Source of the DNA: Triparma columacea
Lineage: Eukaryota > Sar > Bolidophyceae > Parmales > Triparmaceae
Direction of reading: 5' to 3'
Length of the DNA stretch: 14,794 nt
Assembly: GCA_030267965.1 (NCBI GenBank)
Contig: BRYA01000395.1
Coordinates: forward strand, 1-14,794
Position 1 is the stretch's first letter, and the number at the start of each line of letters is the position of its first letter. A program made the position numbers and the translations under genes. The notes beneath the pieces are model-generated. The model was not told the origin of the DNA. It did no database searches and worked only from the letters and a program-made list of their open reading frames with translations. This document shows, piece after piece, positions 1 through 7,878 of the stretch.

Positions 1-68
1 ACCCTAACCCTAACCCTAACCCTAACCCTAACCCTAACCCTAACCCTAACCCTAACCCTAACCCTAAC
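1..68. repeat. Telomere repeat array (CCCTAA)n
   Basis: Eleven uninterrupted CCCTAA units occupy 2-67, with one extra base at each side. The C-rich strand reads 5' to 3' into the window, which is the orientation expected for the left end of a chromosome with a TTAGGG-type telomere. The array starts at the first base of the window, so the true telomere is probably longer. The repeat breaks cleanly into AT-rich unique sequence at about 69. Confidence 0.97.
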
Positions 69-229
69 ATTAACACCTATAACACTCCTACAACACATCA
101 ACTCCACTTCTTAAATACTCACAAACCACAATAACACTCCCACATTACTTAACATTCACCTAAAACACACACAAAATCATAAATACTAAATCAATTCATT
201 TTATCCTGCAAATGCTGCTGCCCTATTAG
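69..229. other. AT-rich subtelomeric spacer
   Basis: About 160 bases of AT-rich sequence with short CAAC/AACAC-like runs lie between the telomere and the stop codon of the first gene. The stretch must contain the 3' UTR and polyadenylation site of that minus-strand gene. I see no canonical AATAAA in the minus direction and no subtelomeric satellite. Confidence 0.7.
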
Positions 230-3200
230 TTACTCCACATCCTCATCTTCCGGAACGTCACTGCTTACTTTGGCCTTCCCACCTCCCACCTCTATAATAT
301 TTCCACGATCAGCAACTCCAACACTCGCACTCCTAATACTTGCTCTTAAAGAACCTGCTAGACCACCCTCAACTCCAGCATCAACACTTGCTCTCCTAAC
401 ACTCTCTCTCTTTCTAGCATCTCCCGCTGCAGGTATAAAATCAACAGGTACTTTAGCTTTCATCACATCTGTAAACCAGTCTGGTTTCTCCTCTTCCCAT
501 TTAACCCAGTTCAACTCAACCCATTTTTTAATTTCTCCTTCAATTGAGACCCAATTATGCCTAGAACTTTCAAAGATGAAAATCTTCATTGCATCATTTT
601 CTCCTTCAAGGAAATATGCCATATACATATCCTTTGACCTCAGTGTACTCCAGAAGGTGTGCCAGTACTTACTCTCAATGTTCCAAAAGAAGACAGCAAA
701 GCATATGGTAGTTATTGGTAAGAAACATTTCACAATCAATGATGCAATATCAATTGCTTTATCATCTACATAAGGTGAAGCTAAATGCATTGACACTGGC
801 AAGCTTCCCATTGTCAACACAAGACCAAACAACCAGTACACTCCCCCAACTTCATTTGGATGTCTAAACTGCGCAATTGAAGTGAAGTCTACAATGATCT
901 TTACTAGCACTCTACAGATAATACTGCTCACAATCTCTGCCTTGCCACCAAAAGGTATCCAGTACCAAAAGTCTCCCCTCAATAGCTTTACCAATAAGTA
1001 GAGACCAAGATCAACTCCGATGTAGAGAAAGGCCCAACTACCTCCATTTAAACCAAGAAGAACTATTGTCATACACCTTATTAGGAGCATTCCTGCTGAC
1101 AAGAGCAACATAGACAGAAACACTACTGCTCTCTTGCTTGCTTTTGCAGGTATATACCCATAGAAGTCTGGTGCGGTTTTTCTATGGAAAGGGTCTGTGT
1201 CAAAGTCATAACTAATTGTTGCTGAGGCAAAGCCTGTTGTAATTGCTGACACTGCAAGTGAAAGCCATGCTGATGTTCCAACCTCTTTGTCACTGGTTGC
1301 TATTGCCATAAGTTGGATGATCACTCCAGGAATTGCCTCAGCAAACATTTCAGTTATTTTCATACATGTCATCTCAAGCATTGGTTCTAATGCAGCCCCA
1401 ACCTCTTGTTTTGCTCCAGTTGCGACCCTGTAAGCATCTACTGCAGGCTTGTACCCAAGCAAGATTGGAATCAACTCCCGCACCACCCTCAACGTACCCA
1501 CCTTCCTGTTCTGCAAGTAAACAGCCAACATTTGAATCCCAATTGACACTGCCAAACTTGCCAAAGATGCCTTAAAGTACCCATATTTCTTATCACTCCA
1601 AAACATGTTCGTCACATACACATCAGTCACTAAATCAGTCATGCTTGTGACAGCACCAAAGGTAACCCTTGCCTTTAAGCCAATCTTTGAGTTCTTAAAT
1701 AGATCCACAGCAATTGTCTCAATCATTGGCCTAAACCATTTGTATTCTCTCATTACTTCTTGAACTTCAGTGTATTGATGGGCCCACTCGTCAACAGCAT
1801 GCTTTGCCGTCAGTGTTTGCAGTGTAATCATCTTCAGTGCACTTCCAATCTCCAAGCCTCTTGCTTCCTCCAAACTCCCAACTTCTCCTTCATTTGTTGC
1901 GCGTCTCCTCAGTTTATTTCTCACGATAGCGCACAACATTGTGTTTATGAACTTGTGCTGCATCTGAACCTCTTTCAACGCTATATTTGCTTTGATGAAC
2001 GCCTTCACAACCTCATCTTTGCTCCCTCCAACTTTCATCTCCTTGACCCTTAACATCAACTGATCTCCAAACCTTTTGCCATCCTCTTCATTGGCTTCTG
2101 AGCTGCTTAAAAGATTTTCAAAGTAGAAGGCAGCATCAATGCCAACAGCAAGGCGCCTTTTCGAACTTTTTCTTGCAGCAGCCTTAGTGGCCTCCCCTCC
2201 AAGCTCTAACCTGGTGACAATCTCTACCTTCGTCTTCTTTTCTCCAATATTGCAGAACCTCACTGCAAAGTCCTCAAAAGCTCTGGACTTGTTACTTCCT
2301 ACAGAAGGTAAGCTCGTGCTCACACCTCTGCTTACTCCCCTGCCCACTCCTCTCTCATTGATTGCTTCACTCATGATCACAACAGTATTCTTGTCTGCTC
2401 TGAACAAGCGCATCTTTGAAACAAATTCTGCTTTGAAGTCTATAAGTGTAGTTTTGATGCGCTCCTTGGCCTTCACCTCTTTCTCAAAGCCTTCACTTGT
2501 CTTGCCATCTTCCCTAACCAACCCCTTGGTCTTAAGCCTGTCCACATCCCAAAAGTAGGCTGCTGCGTCCTCAAAGCCTGTCCTCAGGGTAACCGAGATC
2601 ATTCCCCAGCTTTTTCCTCCTTCCTCTGCTCCCACAGTTGGATGAATCATGTCAAACAGTGGTAAGAGTTTTGTGTCGCCCACCAACTTAAGATCTTTCA
2701 TACTCTTGACAATCTGCCTCCTTCTTGGGGCATCAATCTCAGTTGTCTTGTCGAATTTCTTGCGAAGTGAAATCATGTTGCTTGCATACCCGACTGATAG
2801 ACGATTCATCATGAAAGTTGGGACAGTCCCACCAATGTCCACTTTACTAACAAATGATACACGGGTTTGACGGCAGCCCCCAGTGTTTGGGAGCTCTTCG
2901 AACTTCCATGATGTTGTGGCTGATGCCTGGACAATGTTGAAACGTAATGGGTATTCTTTGTTGAGTCTATCAGTGTCTTCGTAAACAGTCCAGCAGACCT
3001 TCCTATCCTCATTATTCTGCCAAATACCTAAGTTCCTCCACTCCCTCTCAGACATTCCTTGGACTCCAAAGCTTCTTTTGTTTAAGTAGAGCTGTGAGTG
3101 GTTGTTGATTTTCTTTGCTACAATTGCTTTATACTTCTTCCCGATCATACTCTTCTTCTCTCTGGAATCTTTTATAAATTCGTATGCAACGCACTCTTCC

Positions 3201-6200
3201 ACACTTGCATCAACAATAGTCTCGCACATGCCAACAACAAGACTTTCGTTGTCAAGATGGACCGCTTTCAACTCTACCTTGTCATCTTGAACTGATATTG
3301 AATCAACATTCAAGCTCTCCTTACACCTCTTGTAGAACTCCTTGCCTCTCTGGATTGCCTTTTCCTCCTCTTCTGTATAAGTTTGCTGCTCATTTTTTAT
3401 AACTTTGGCAAGCAACTCTTGTGCAATCGAGTCCTTTTCGTCATCAGTTTTTGCAAACTTGTTCCTGATGTCAATAATGCTCTTTGCATAATTAGATGAC
3501 AAGCGATTCATGACAAAGTTGGGCACAGAACCCTTGATATCAACCGTGGAGGCAAATGTGATGTGACACTGAGGGGTCCCCTTATCAGTTGGTAGCGCTT
3601 CAAACAGCCATGTCGTTGTTGCAGATGCAAGAACAGTCCTAGAACTTAATAATGAGAAGTCGTCATCCAACAGGTTAGTGTCTTTGTACACAGTCCAACA
3701 GGCCTTGTCTCCTTGGTCCTTTTTCCAGTAACACACTGTCCTGAACTCCCTATCAGAGAAACCTCTTACGCCAAGATTCCTTCTACTTAAGTACAATTGT
3801 GAGTGGTCATTCAATTTCTTTGTTTCGATCACCTTGTACACTTTTCCAAGCTTGGCCTTTCTCTCCTTTGAATCCTTGATGAAATCATATGCCACACATT
3901 CTTCCAAGGAAGCGTCTACAACAGCTTCACACATACCTATCACATGGCTTTCACCCTCGAGGTGCACAGTTTTCAACTTCACCCTGGGATCTGGACACTT
4001 CACATCTTTGAAGGTCTTGCTTGCCTTGCATTTCATGAAGAATTCCTTGCCCTCCTTGATTGCCTCCTCCTCCTCATCGGTGTAATGTTGGGGCTCGTTC
4101 TTTATAATATTTTCGAGAGTCAGCAGTGCTTCCATGTCTATCTCGTCGTTGCTCTTGATTTTAGGGTGTTCTTTTTGCACACCGTCCTGGGCAGTGCCTC
4201 CGGATGTAGTCAGCCCCTTCTCTCCATTTCCTTGAGGCTTGACATGCCCGATCTCAATGTTGCCGTCCATGTCGCGTACAATATCCTCTTCTTGATTGAG
4301 CTCCCCGTTGCTATAATCTTCAGTAAGAACTCGCTCGTAGTCCTCTGAGTCTGATGAAGAAGGAGCTTTTGTAAGGGCTGCAGTACCCATCTCTTCTGCA
4401 GCAGCCCTGAGCGCATCATTCTCCGTCATCAACTTGTCGTTGAGATCTTTGAGGTTCTTAATTTCAATGAGGTGTTCGGCGGCGACCTTTACCGCGGATG
4501 CCTTGAGTTTGGCAATTTCTATCCCTTGAGCATTGACGAGGTTCGCTAATCTTTCGATTTCCTCCTCCATCTTTGCAACGTTTACAAAGCTGTCAGGATT
4601 CATTGGTACGGTCGAAGCAGTGGTCATACGGCCGGTGGACAGCGACATGACACTAAAATTATTACTGTCTGCAACCAGACCGGCGGCATCCTCATGACCA
4701 TTTTCAGAGTCTGCGGTAATTGCGATTATGGCGTTTGTTAGTCAAAATGAAAAAGAATTCCACTCAATGATGCATGCAGTCGCCATAGAAGTGCCCCACG
4801 CGGTCGCCATAGATGGACCCCACGTGGTCGCCGCAGACGGACCCCACGCTGTCGCCGGGGACGGATCCCATGCGGTCGCCGGGGATGGATCCCATGTGGT
4901 CGCCAGAGACAGACCCCATGCGGTTGCTGCAGACCGGCGTGTGCACGCGTGCGCCGCGGCTGCCGCCCGTCGAGCTTGGCGCTGAGGGCCAGGCCCTCCG
5001 CAAACGGCTCCGCACACAGGCAGTGAGAAAAAACTACAAAGTTTCAACGCGCCCTCCCGACACTCTCCCGCTCTCCCCTAGAGTATTAAAACGTGTTTTT
5101 CCTTCCCCTGCTCTCAATGCACAACTCACCTCGTTCCACATCCTCGTGGCGGTTTTTGAAGTCTGCGGTAATGGCGATGATGGTATTTGTTAGTCAACAT
5201 GACAAGATTTCCATGCGTGCTCCTCGTTTCTGTGTAGCATATCAAGCGCCCCACGCGGTCGCCGCAGAAGCATCCCATGCTTTCACAGCAGAAGCGTCCC
5301 ATGTGGTCGCAGCAAAAGCGTCCCATGCGGTCGCAGCAGACGGAACCCACGCGGTCGCCAGAGATGGATCCCATGCGGTCGCCGCAGACCGGCGCGCGTT
5401 TCTGTGTAGAATATCAAGGGTCTCCCCCCATACAACCCCCTGAAACGAACTTACCTCGGTCTCGTCCGGCGTCCTCCTGAGAGCTTTTAGATTTAGCGAC
5501 TGCGAAGGGGACAACATTGTTGCAAAAGTGAGAACAAATTACAAAGTTTCAACGCGCCCTCCCGCGACTCTCCCGCTCTCGCCTAGAGTATTAATATGTA
5601 TTTTTATCCGGCGCTCAACGCACAACTTACCTCTTCTGGCGTCCTCATGTGACATTTCAGTTGCTGCAGAGGAAACGACAGAGACAGAAAAGTGAGTAAA
5701 AGTGGCAAAGTTCATCTTGTCCTCCCACACATCTCCGGCCCTCTCCTAAAGTATAAAGATGTTCTTTTCCTCCTCAAGCTCTCGACGTTTACTCACCTCG
5801 TCTGGCTTCCCCATGATCATTTTCAGATTCTGCGGGTGTGGAAATGTTGATGTTTTTGAGCATTTTTTAATCATTTCATCAGGCTTCCCAACGACCTATC
5901 TTTTTCCCACTGCACCGCAAAATAAGCAACCTTCTCATCTCACCCCCGACGCGAACTCACCTCGTCCGGCGTCTACATGAGGCATATCAATATCAGCGGT
6001 TGCCCCAAGGTTAACAACCTTGACAACATCAGCGGCAGTTTCGTGGTCTTCGGTTGCCTCAGCATGCCCGATAATAGCAGACTGATCAGCGGCGGAATCA
6101 GCGGCTGCTGCAACGAGGACAGCAAGGTCAGTTGCAGCGCTGACAATGTCAGCGGTTGTGCCATCGTGCCCAGTGCCCTTGACAAAGGCAACAAGGTCGT

Positions 6201-6333
6201 TTGCTGCCGATGCTGTAGATGCAAGATCGGCAGTATGTTGAGCTCTTGTTGCCCTTAAGTCGGCCTTCAATCCAGCTATCTCCTTGTCTCTCTGCTTCAG
6301 GAGGATGGTGAAATCCTTCTCACTGTCCGCCAT
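230..6333 (-). CDS. Multi-START-domain membrane protein with XKR-like C-terminus (six coding exons)
   Basis: Predicted exons, in transcript order: 6333-5961, 5829-5797, 5663-5631, 5499-5455, 5162-5130 and 4710-230. Every intron is phase 1, starts GTGAG or GTAAG and ends CAG, and the join stays open for 1,665 residues. The last exon alone is open from an internal Met at 4648 (residue 194), and a single-exon caller would start there. Visible layout: coiled coil near 5-35; short His-Glu-Asp-Ala-Arg modules around 114-180; a second coiled coil near 219-283. Two START-type repeats of about 220 residues follow at 375-596 and 610-830. Each has the Cys-Trp-Thr-Val-Tyr core and an Asp-(Ile)-x-Gly-x-Val-Pro-x-Phe-x-Met-Asn-Arg-Leu helix start. 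A degenerate third START-like unit spans about 843-1028. A hydrophobic region at about 1182-1543 has several membrane helices. A DLVTDVYV motif in the first helix and EMFAEAIPGVIIQL in a later one recall the XKR scramblase family. The tail is Ser/Arg-rich and acidic. Known: START domains bind lipids or sterols. Inferred: membrane lipid transfer or scrambling. The composition is more AT-rich than the DHAD and PPR genes. The gene could instead be two genes if the mini-exons are not spliced. Confidence 0.8.
2738..4105 (-). repeat. Internal duplication: two START-type domains
   Basis: Codons at 4105-3440 and 3400-2738 encode two clearly homologous blocks offset by about 235 residues. Both open with IKNE(P/Q)Q, then a TYT/HYT-DEEEE acidic helix and a GKEF(F/Y) turn. 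Both contain a VVDAS or IVDAS plus EECVAY segment and a HSQLYL strand, and both end in a NRLS..YA helix. The similarity covers the full domain, showing tandem domain duplication inside one exon. Confidence 0.85.
4770..4937. repeat. 24-bp minisatellite, 7 copies, inside the last intron
   Basis: Seven 24-bp units lie end to end from 4770 to 4937, sharing the core CCCAYGYGGTCGCC followed by a variable half. They lie within the 419-nt intron 5129-4711 of the START/XKR-like gene. Because 24 is a multiple of three and the units lack stops in several frames, the array creates open frames on both strands (eight-residue periodic peptides). These are best read as repeat artefacts rather than genes. Confidence 0.85.
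5225..5418. repeat. 22-bp direct repeats flanking the second minisatellite
   Basis: The 22-base segments 5225-5246 and 5397-5418 differ at one position (CGTTTCTGTGTAG, then C or A, then ATATCAAG). They sit 2 and 4 bases from the two ends of the 24-bp array. They could be the scar of the event that inserted or amplified the array. No equivalent pair flanks the 4770-4937 array. Confidence 0.7.
5249..5392. repeat. 24-bp minisatellite, 6 copies, inside the preceding intron
   Basis: Six 24-bp units with the same CCCAYGYGGTCGCC core run from 5249 to 5392 within the 292-nt intron 5454-5163. They are related to the 4770-4937 array, so the array was either present when exon and intron were duplicated or was copied later. 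The second and third units have drifted most. Confidence 0.85.
5961..6333 (-). other. First coding exon of the START/XKR-like gene
   Basis: Starts MADSEKDFTILLKQRDKEIA, a charged coiled coil, followed by an Ala/Asp-rich helix with many small residues. The open frame runs to a stop at 5935, but the exon is predicted to end at 5961. There CCGGACGAG is followed by GTGAGT, the same donor context as three of the four mini-exons. Its last 33 nt encode DIDMPHVDAGR, a copy of the mini-exon module. Exon length is 373 nt, leaving phase 1, which fits every downstream exon. A possible 5' UTR acceptor (TTTCGCAG) sits 4 nt before the ATG. Confidence 0.7.
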
Positions 6334-6337
6334 CAGC

Positions 6338-6565
6338 CTGCGAAAGCGTGAAGGGCAAACACGATGAAGATGTTGGGTGAGCCGCGACGAATATTATTTT
6401 CGCACATACGTCGCCGCTGCTGCCGCAATATCCTTTTAATTGCTCAGGAGTCCAAGTCCCGAAGCTTGGGCCATGCTGTTGTGTCCCCTTCCTCCCTCCC
6501 CTCCCCGCCGTATCCTCCATCCCCAACAAACCCTCCTCCGCCCTCGCCTTCCATACAATTCTCAC
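6338..6565 (-). other. Possible 5' UTR intron of the START/XKR-like gene
   Basis: On the minus strand, ACAAG is followed by GTGAGAATTG (donor at 6565), and TTTCGCAG (acceptor ending at 6338) lies just before the predicted start codon at 6333. The donor and acceptor match the style of the other introns. The 228-nt interval is C/T- and G/A-rich and contains an 81-codon open frame (6565-6320) with no recognisable domain, which I regard as non-coding. Only a transcript could confirm it. Confidence 0.4.
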
Positions 6566-6566
6566 C

Positions 6567-7023
6567 TTGTTTCGTCCCTATCCACTTCACTTCTTCACAA
6601 AGTCCCTGTTCCTAAACCTCTCGAGAGTGCACCTGCCCTGCTCTAAAGCTCTCACAGTCACACAGGCGATCAAAATGCGGGCTTGAGGTGGTAGGGTAAT
6701 AAAATAAGGATAGCAGCAGTGCGAAGAAGAATGTAATTATGACTCGGCAAGCCCAATAAAAATGTGTCTCCTCAAAACCTTCCCCATCTGATCTCACCCT
6801 GTTGAGGCGAGGGTTAGGATCCCTAATAATGCAGACCCAGAAGCCCCCCCAAAAAAGCTGCCGTTACAACAAGTCGTCGATAATCATCTTGGCGAAGACG
6901 CCGCCGACAAAATTACCACAATAACCGAAACCATAACCTCATTGTTTTGAACTGCAAAAAATAGGTTACAGACCTCTCCCCCCTCTACCCTCTACCCCGC
7001 TTCCTTCCACCTCCTCCTCCCCC
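6567..7023. other. Intergenic region, no gene recognised
   Basis: This stretch lies between the 5' side of the START/XKR-like gene and the 3' end of the BLUF gene. It should contain the promoter of the former and the 3' UTR of the latter. It has an AATAAA at 6755-6760 on the plus strand, a C-run at 6844-6850 and a strongly pyrimidine-rich tract at about 6978-7035. A 61-codon minus-strand frame (6797-6612) has one hydrophobic stretch but no other support. No tRNA-like cloverleaf was seen. Confidence 0.6.
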
Positions 7024-7644
7024 TCAACCCTCCACCCTCCCCCCATCGTAACCCTTAACCCATTCGACCTCCCCAACCTCAACGTTCCCTAAATCCCCTC
7101 CCTCCCCCGTCTCCAGCCATTTCCCGTAACACGGCACCCCTCTCTCTATAGTTTCTAAACAACACGCACCCCCGTCGTTCCCCCTCTTAGCCACCCTCCT
7201 CCGCTGTATGTTCCTATCTGCGTATTCCCATGACATACCCCATCCTTCGTAAACCCTCTCACACATGCCTGTACCGCTGCTACCTGGAACATCGAAAACT
7301 ACACACTTCTCTACCGTGTGACAACCGTCCCTTAATATCCCCCCTTTCCAAACCTCCTTACCCCCCCCACCTTCGTTCTTAGTCCCGAAGAAGAGTCTTT
7401 CAACGTTATATTTTTCACCTTCAAGTACTTGCTCACATCTTGTGAAATCATCACTCACCCATAAACACCCGCCTACACCCATGGTAGGGTTACGTGTGGA
7501 AGCTACTGTTACGACGGAGTTTATGAAATCTCGAGTTCGGAAGGGGGGATGGAGGGTTGAAGTGTATACAAGACGGATTAAGGGTTTGGGAGGACTCGGT
7601 GGTAGAGGAGTAAGGGAAAGGGAGGTAAGGGGGGAAGACGACAT
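7024..7644 (-). CDS. BLUF-domain blue-light sensor protein
   Basis: A 206-residue intronless frame. After a Pro/Ser-rich leader, residues 22-140 match the BLUF (sensors of blue light using FAD) fold. Visible are the first strand LIRLVYTST with the photoactive-type Tyr27, the flavin-side Asn52 in STRNPTMGVGG, and EQVLEGE with Gln72. A GCHTVE segment sits where the family usually has Arg-His, and GWGM carries Trp135 and Met137 with the usual one-residue gap. In this family Tyr, Asn and Gln form the hydrogen-bond network around FAD, and light switches it. Between Gln72 and Trp135 the protein is about 20 residues longer than the compact bacterial domain, with a Gly-rich loop at 92-95. The C-terminal 65 residues are acidic and Gly-rich with no output domain, so it would be a short stand-alone sensor acting on a partner. 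It has no evident targeting peptide. It starts 234 bases from the divergent DHAD gene. The overall assignment is by motif reading only. Confidence 0.72.
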   Translation of the reverse strand: MSSSPLTSLSLTPLPPSPPKPLIRLVYTSTLHPPFRTRDFINSVVTVASTRNPTMGVGGCLWVSDDFTRCEQVLEGEKYNVERLFFGTKNEGGGGKEVWKGGILRDGCHTVEKCVVFDVPGSSGTGMCERVYEGWGMSWEYADRNIQRRRVAKRGNDGGACCLETIERGVPCYGKWLETGEGGDLGNVEVGEVEWVKGYDGGRVEG

Positions 7645-7878
7645 GGGTCGGGGGTTGCTTTAGGGCTTTATGGGGAGTATTTGTTGTATGGGCTTGGGTT
7701 CGATGGGGTGCAGTTGGGGAATTGTGGGTTATGAGTTGAGAGAGAATAGTGAAGGGGGGATAATGAGGTATGAAGAGAGATGAAGATGGATATCGATGGA
7801 TATGGAGTACGATGGTACGAGAGATTGTAATTTGAACGTTTTTGAGCAATCAGATCAGATTTCAGATTTTGTCCTCAA
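7645..7878. promoter_or_regulatory. Divergent promoter region between BLUF and DHAD genes
   Basis: The 234 bases between the two start codons must hold both promoters if the gene models are right. The strand is purine-rich, with repeated GGATATCGATGGATATGG-like stretches around 7788-7805. No clear TATA box stands out. Being shared, it could co-regulate a photoreceptor and an amino acid biosynthesis gene, but that is inference from spacing alone. Confidence 0.4.

Larger units (their letters stand above)
5130..5829 (-). other. Array of four in-frame mini-exons (33, 33, 45, 33 nt)
   Basis: Each mini-exon is bounded by CAG upstream and GTGAGT or GTAAGT downstream, and each has a length divisible by three in phase 1. 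Encoded modules are 5829-5797 ESENDHGEARR, 5663-5631 ATEMSHEDARR, 5499-5455 VAKSKSSQEDAGRDR and 5162-5130 DFKNRHEDVER. The last large exon begins with the related DSENGHEDAAG and exon 1 ends with DIDMPHVDAGR. Introns are 131 nt (5960-5830), 133 nt (5796-5664), 131 nt (5630-5500), 292 nt (5454-5163) and 419 nt (5129-4711). The two longest share a GACTAAC branch-point-like motif near the acceptor, at 5189-5195 and 4737-4743. Flanking intron sequence is itself repeated: 5036-5168 closely resembles 5541-5669 and more weakly 5700-5835, so exon plus intron were copied together. Confidence 0.72.

Noticed and set aside
270..4085. Several plus-strand frames of 60-167 codons opposite the large last exon
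   Set aside because: They are shadows of the long minus-strand coding sequence and show no domain features.
4728..5047. Overlapping open frames on both strands with eight-residue periodic peptides (His-Ala-Val-Ala-like and Met-Ala-Thr-like)
   Set aside because: They are produced by the 24-bp minisatellite inside an intron. Every frame looks equally repetitive and none has independent coding support.
5126..5517. Minus- and plus-strand open frames over the second minisatellite
   Set aside because: Same cause as the first array. The region is bounded by good splice sites of the START/XKR-like gene and is better read as intron.
6320..6565. 81-codon minus-strand frame just upstream of the first exon
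   Set aside because: No recognisable domain. It coincides with a donor and acceptor that fit a 5' UTR intron, and it overlaps the real start in another frame.
6612..6797. 61-codon minus-strand frame with one hydrophobic segment
   Set aside because: Too short, no homology signal, and located in the expected promoter or 5' UTR of the START/XKR-like gene. It could be an upstream frame, but I cannot support a gene.
6808..6818. GGGTTAGG in the intergenic region as an interstitial telomere remnant
   Set aside because: Only one unit is present, which is expected by chance.
7340..7400. GTAAGG donor-like site inside the glycine-rich loop of the BLUF protein, suggesting an intron
   Set aside because: No convincing acceptor follows that would keep the downstream BLUF motifs in frame, and the continuous frame already contains those motifs.
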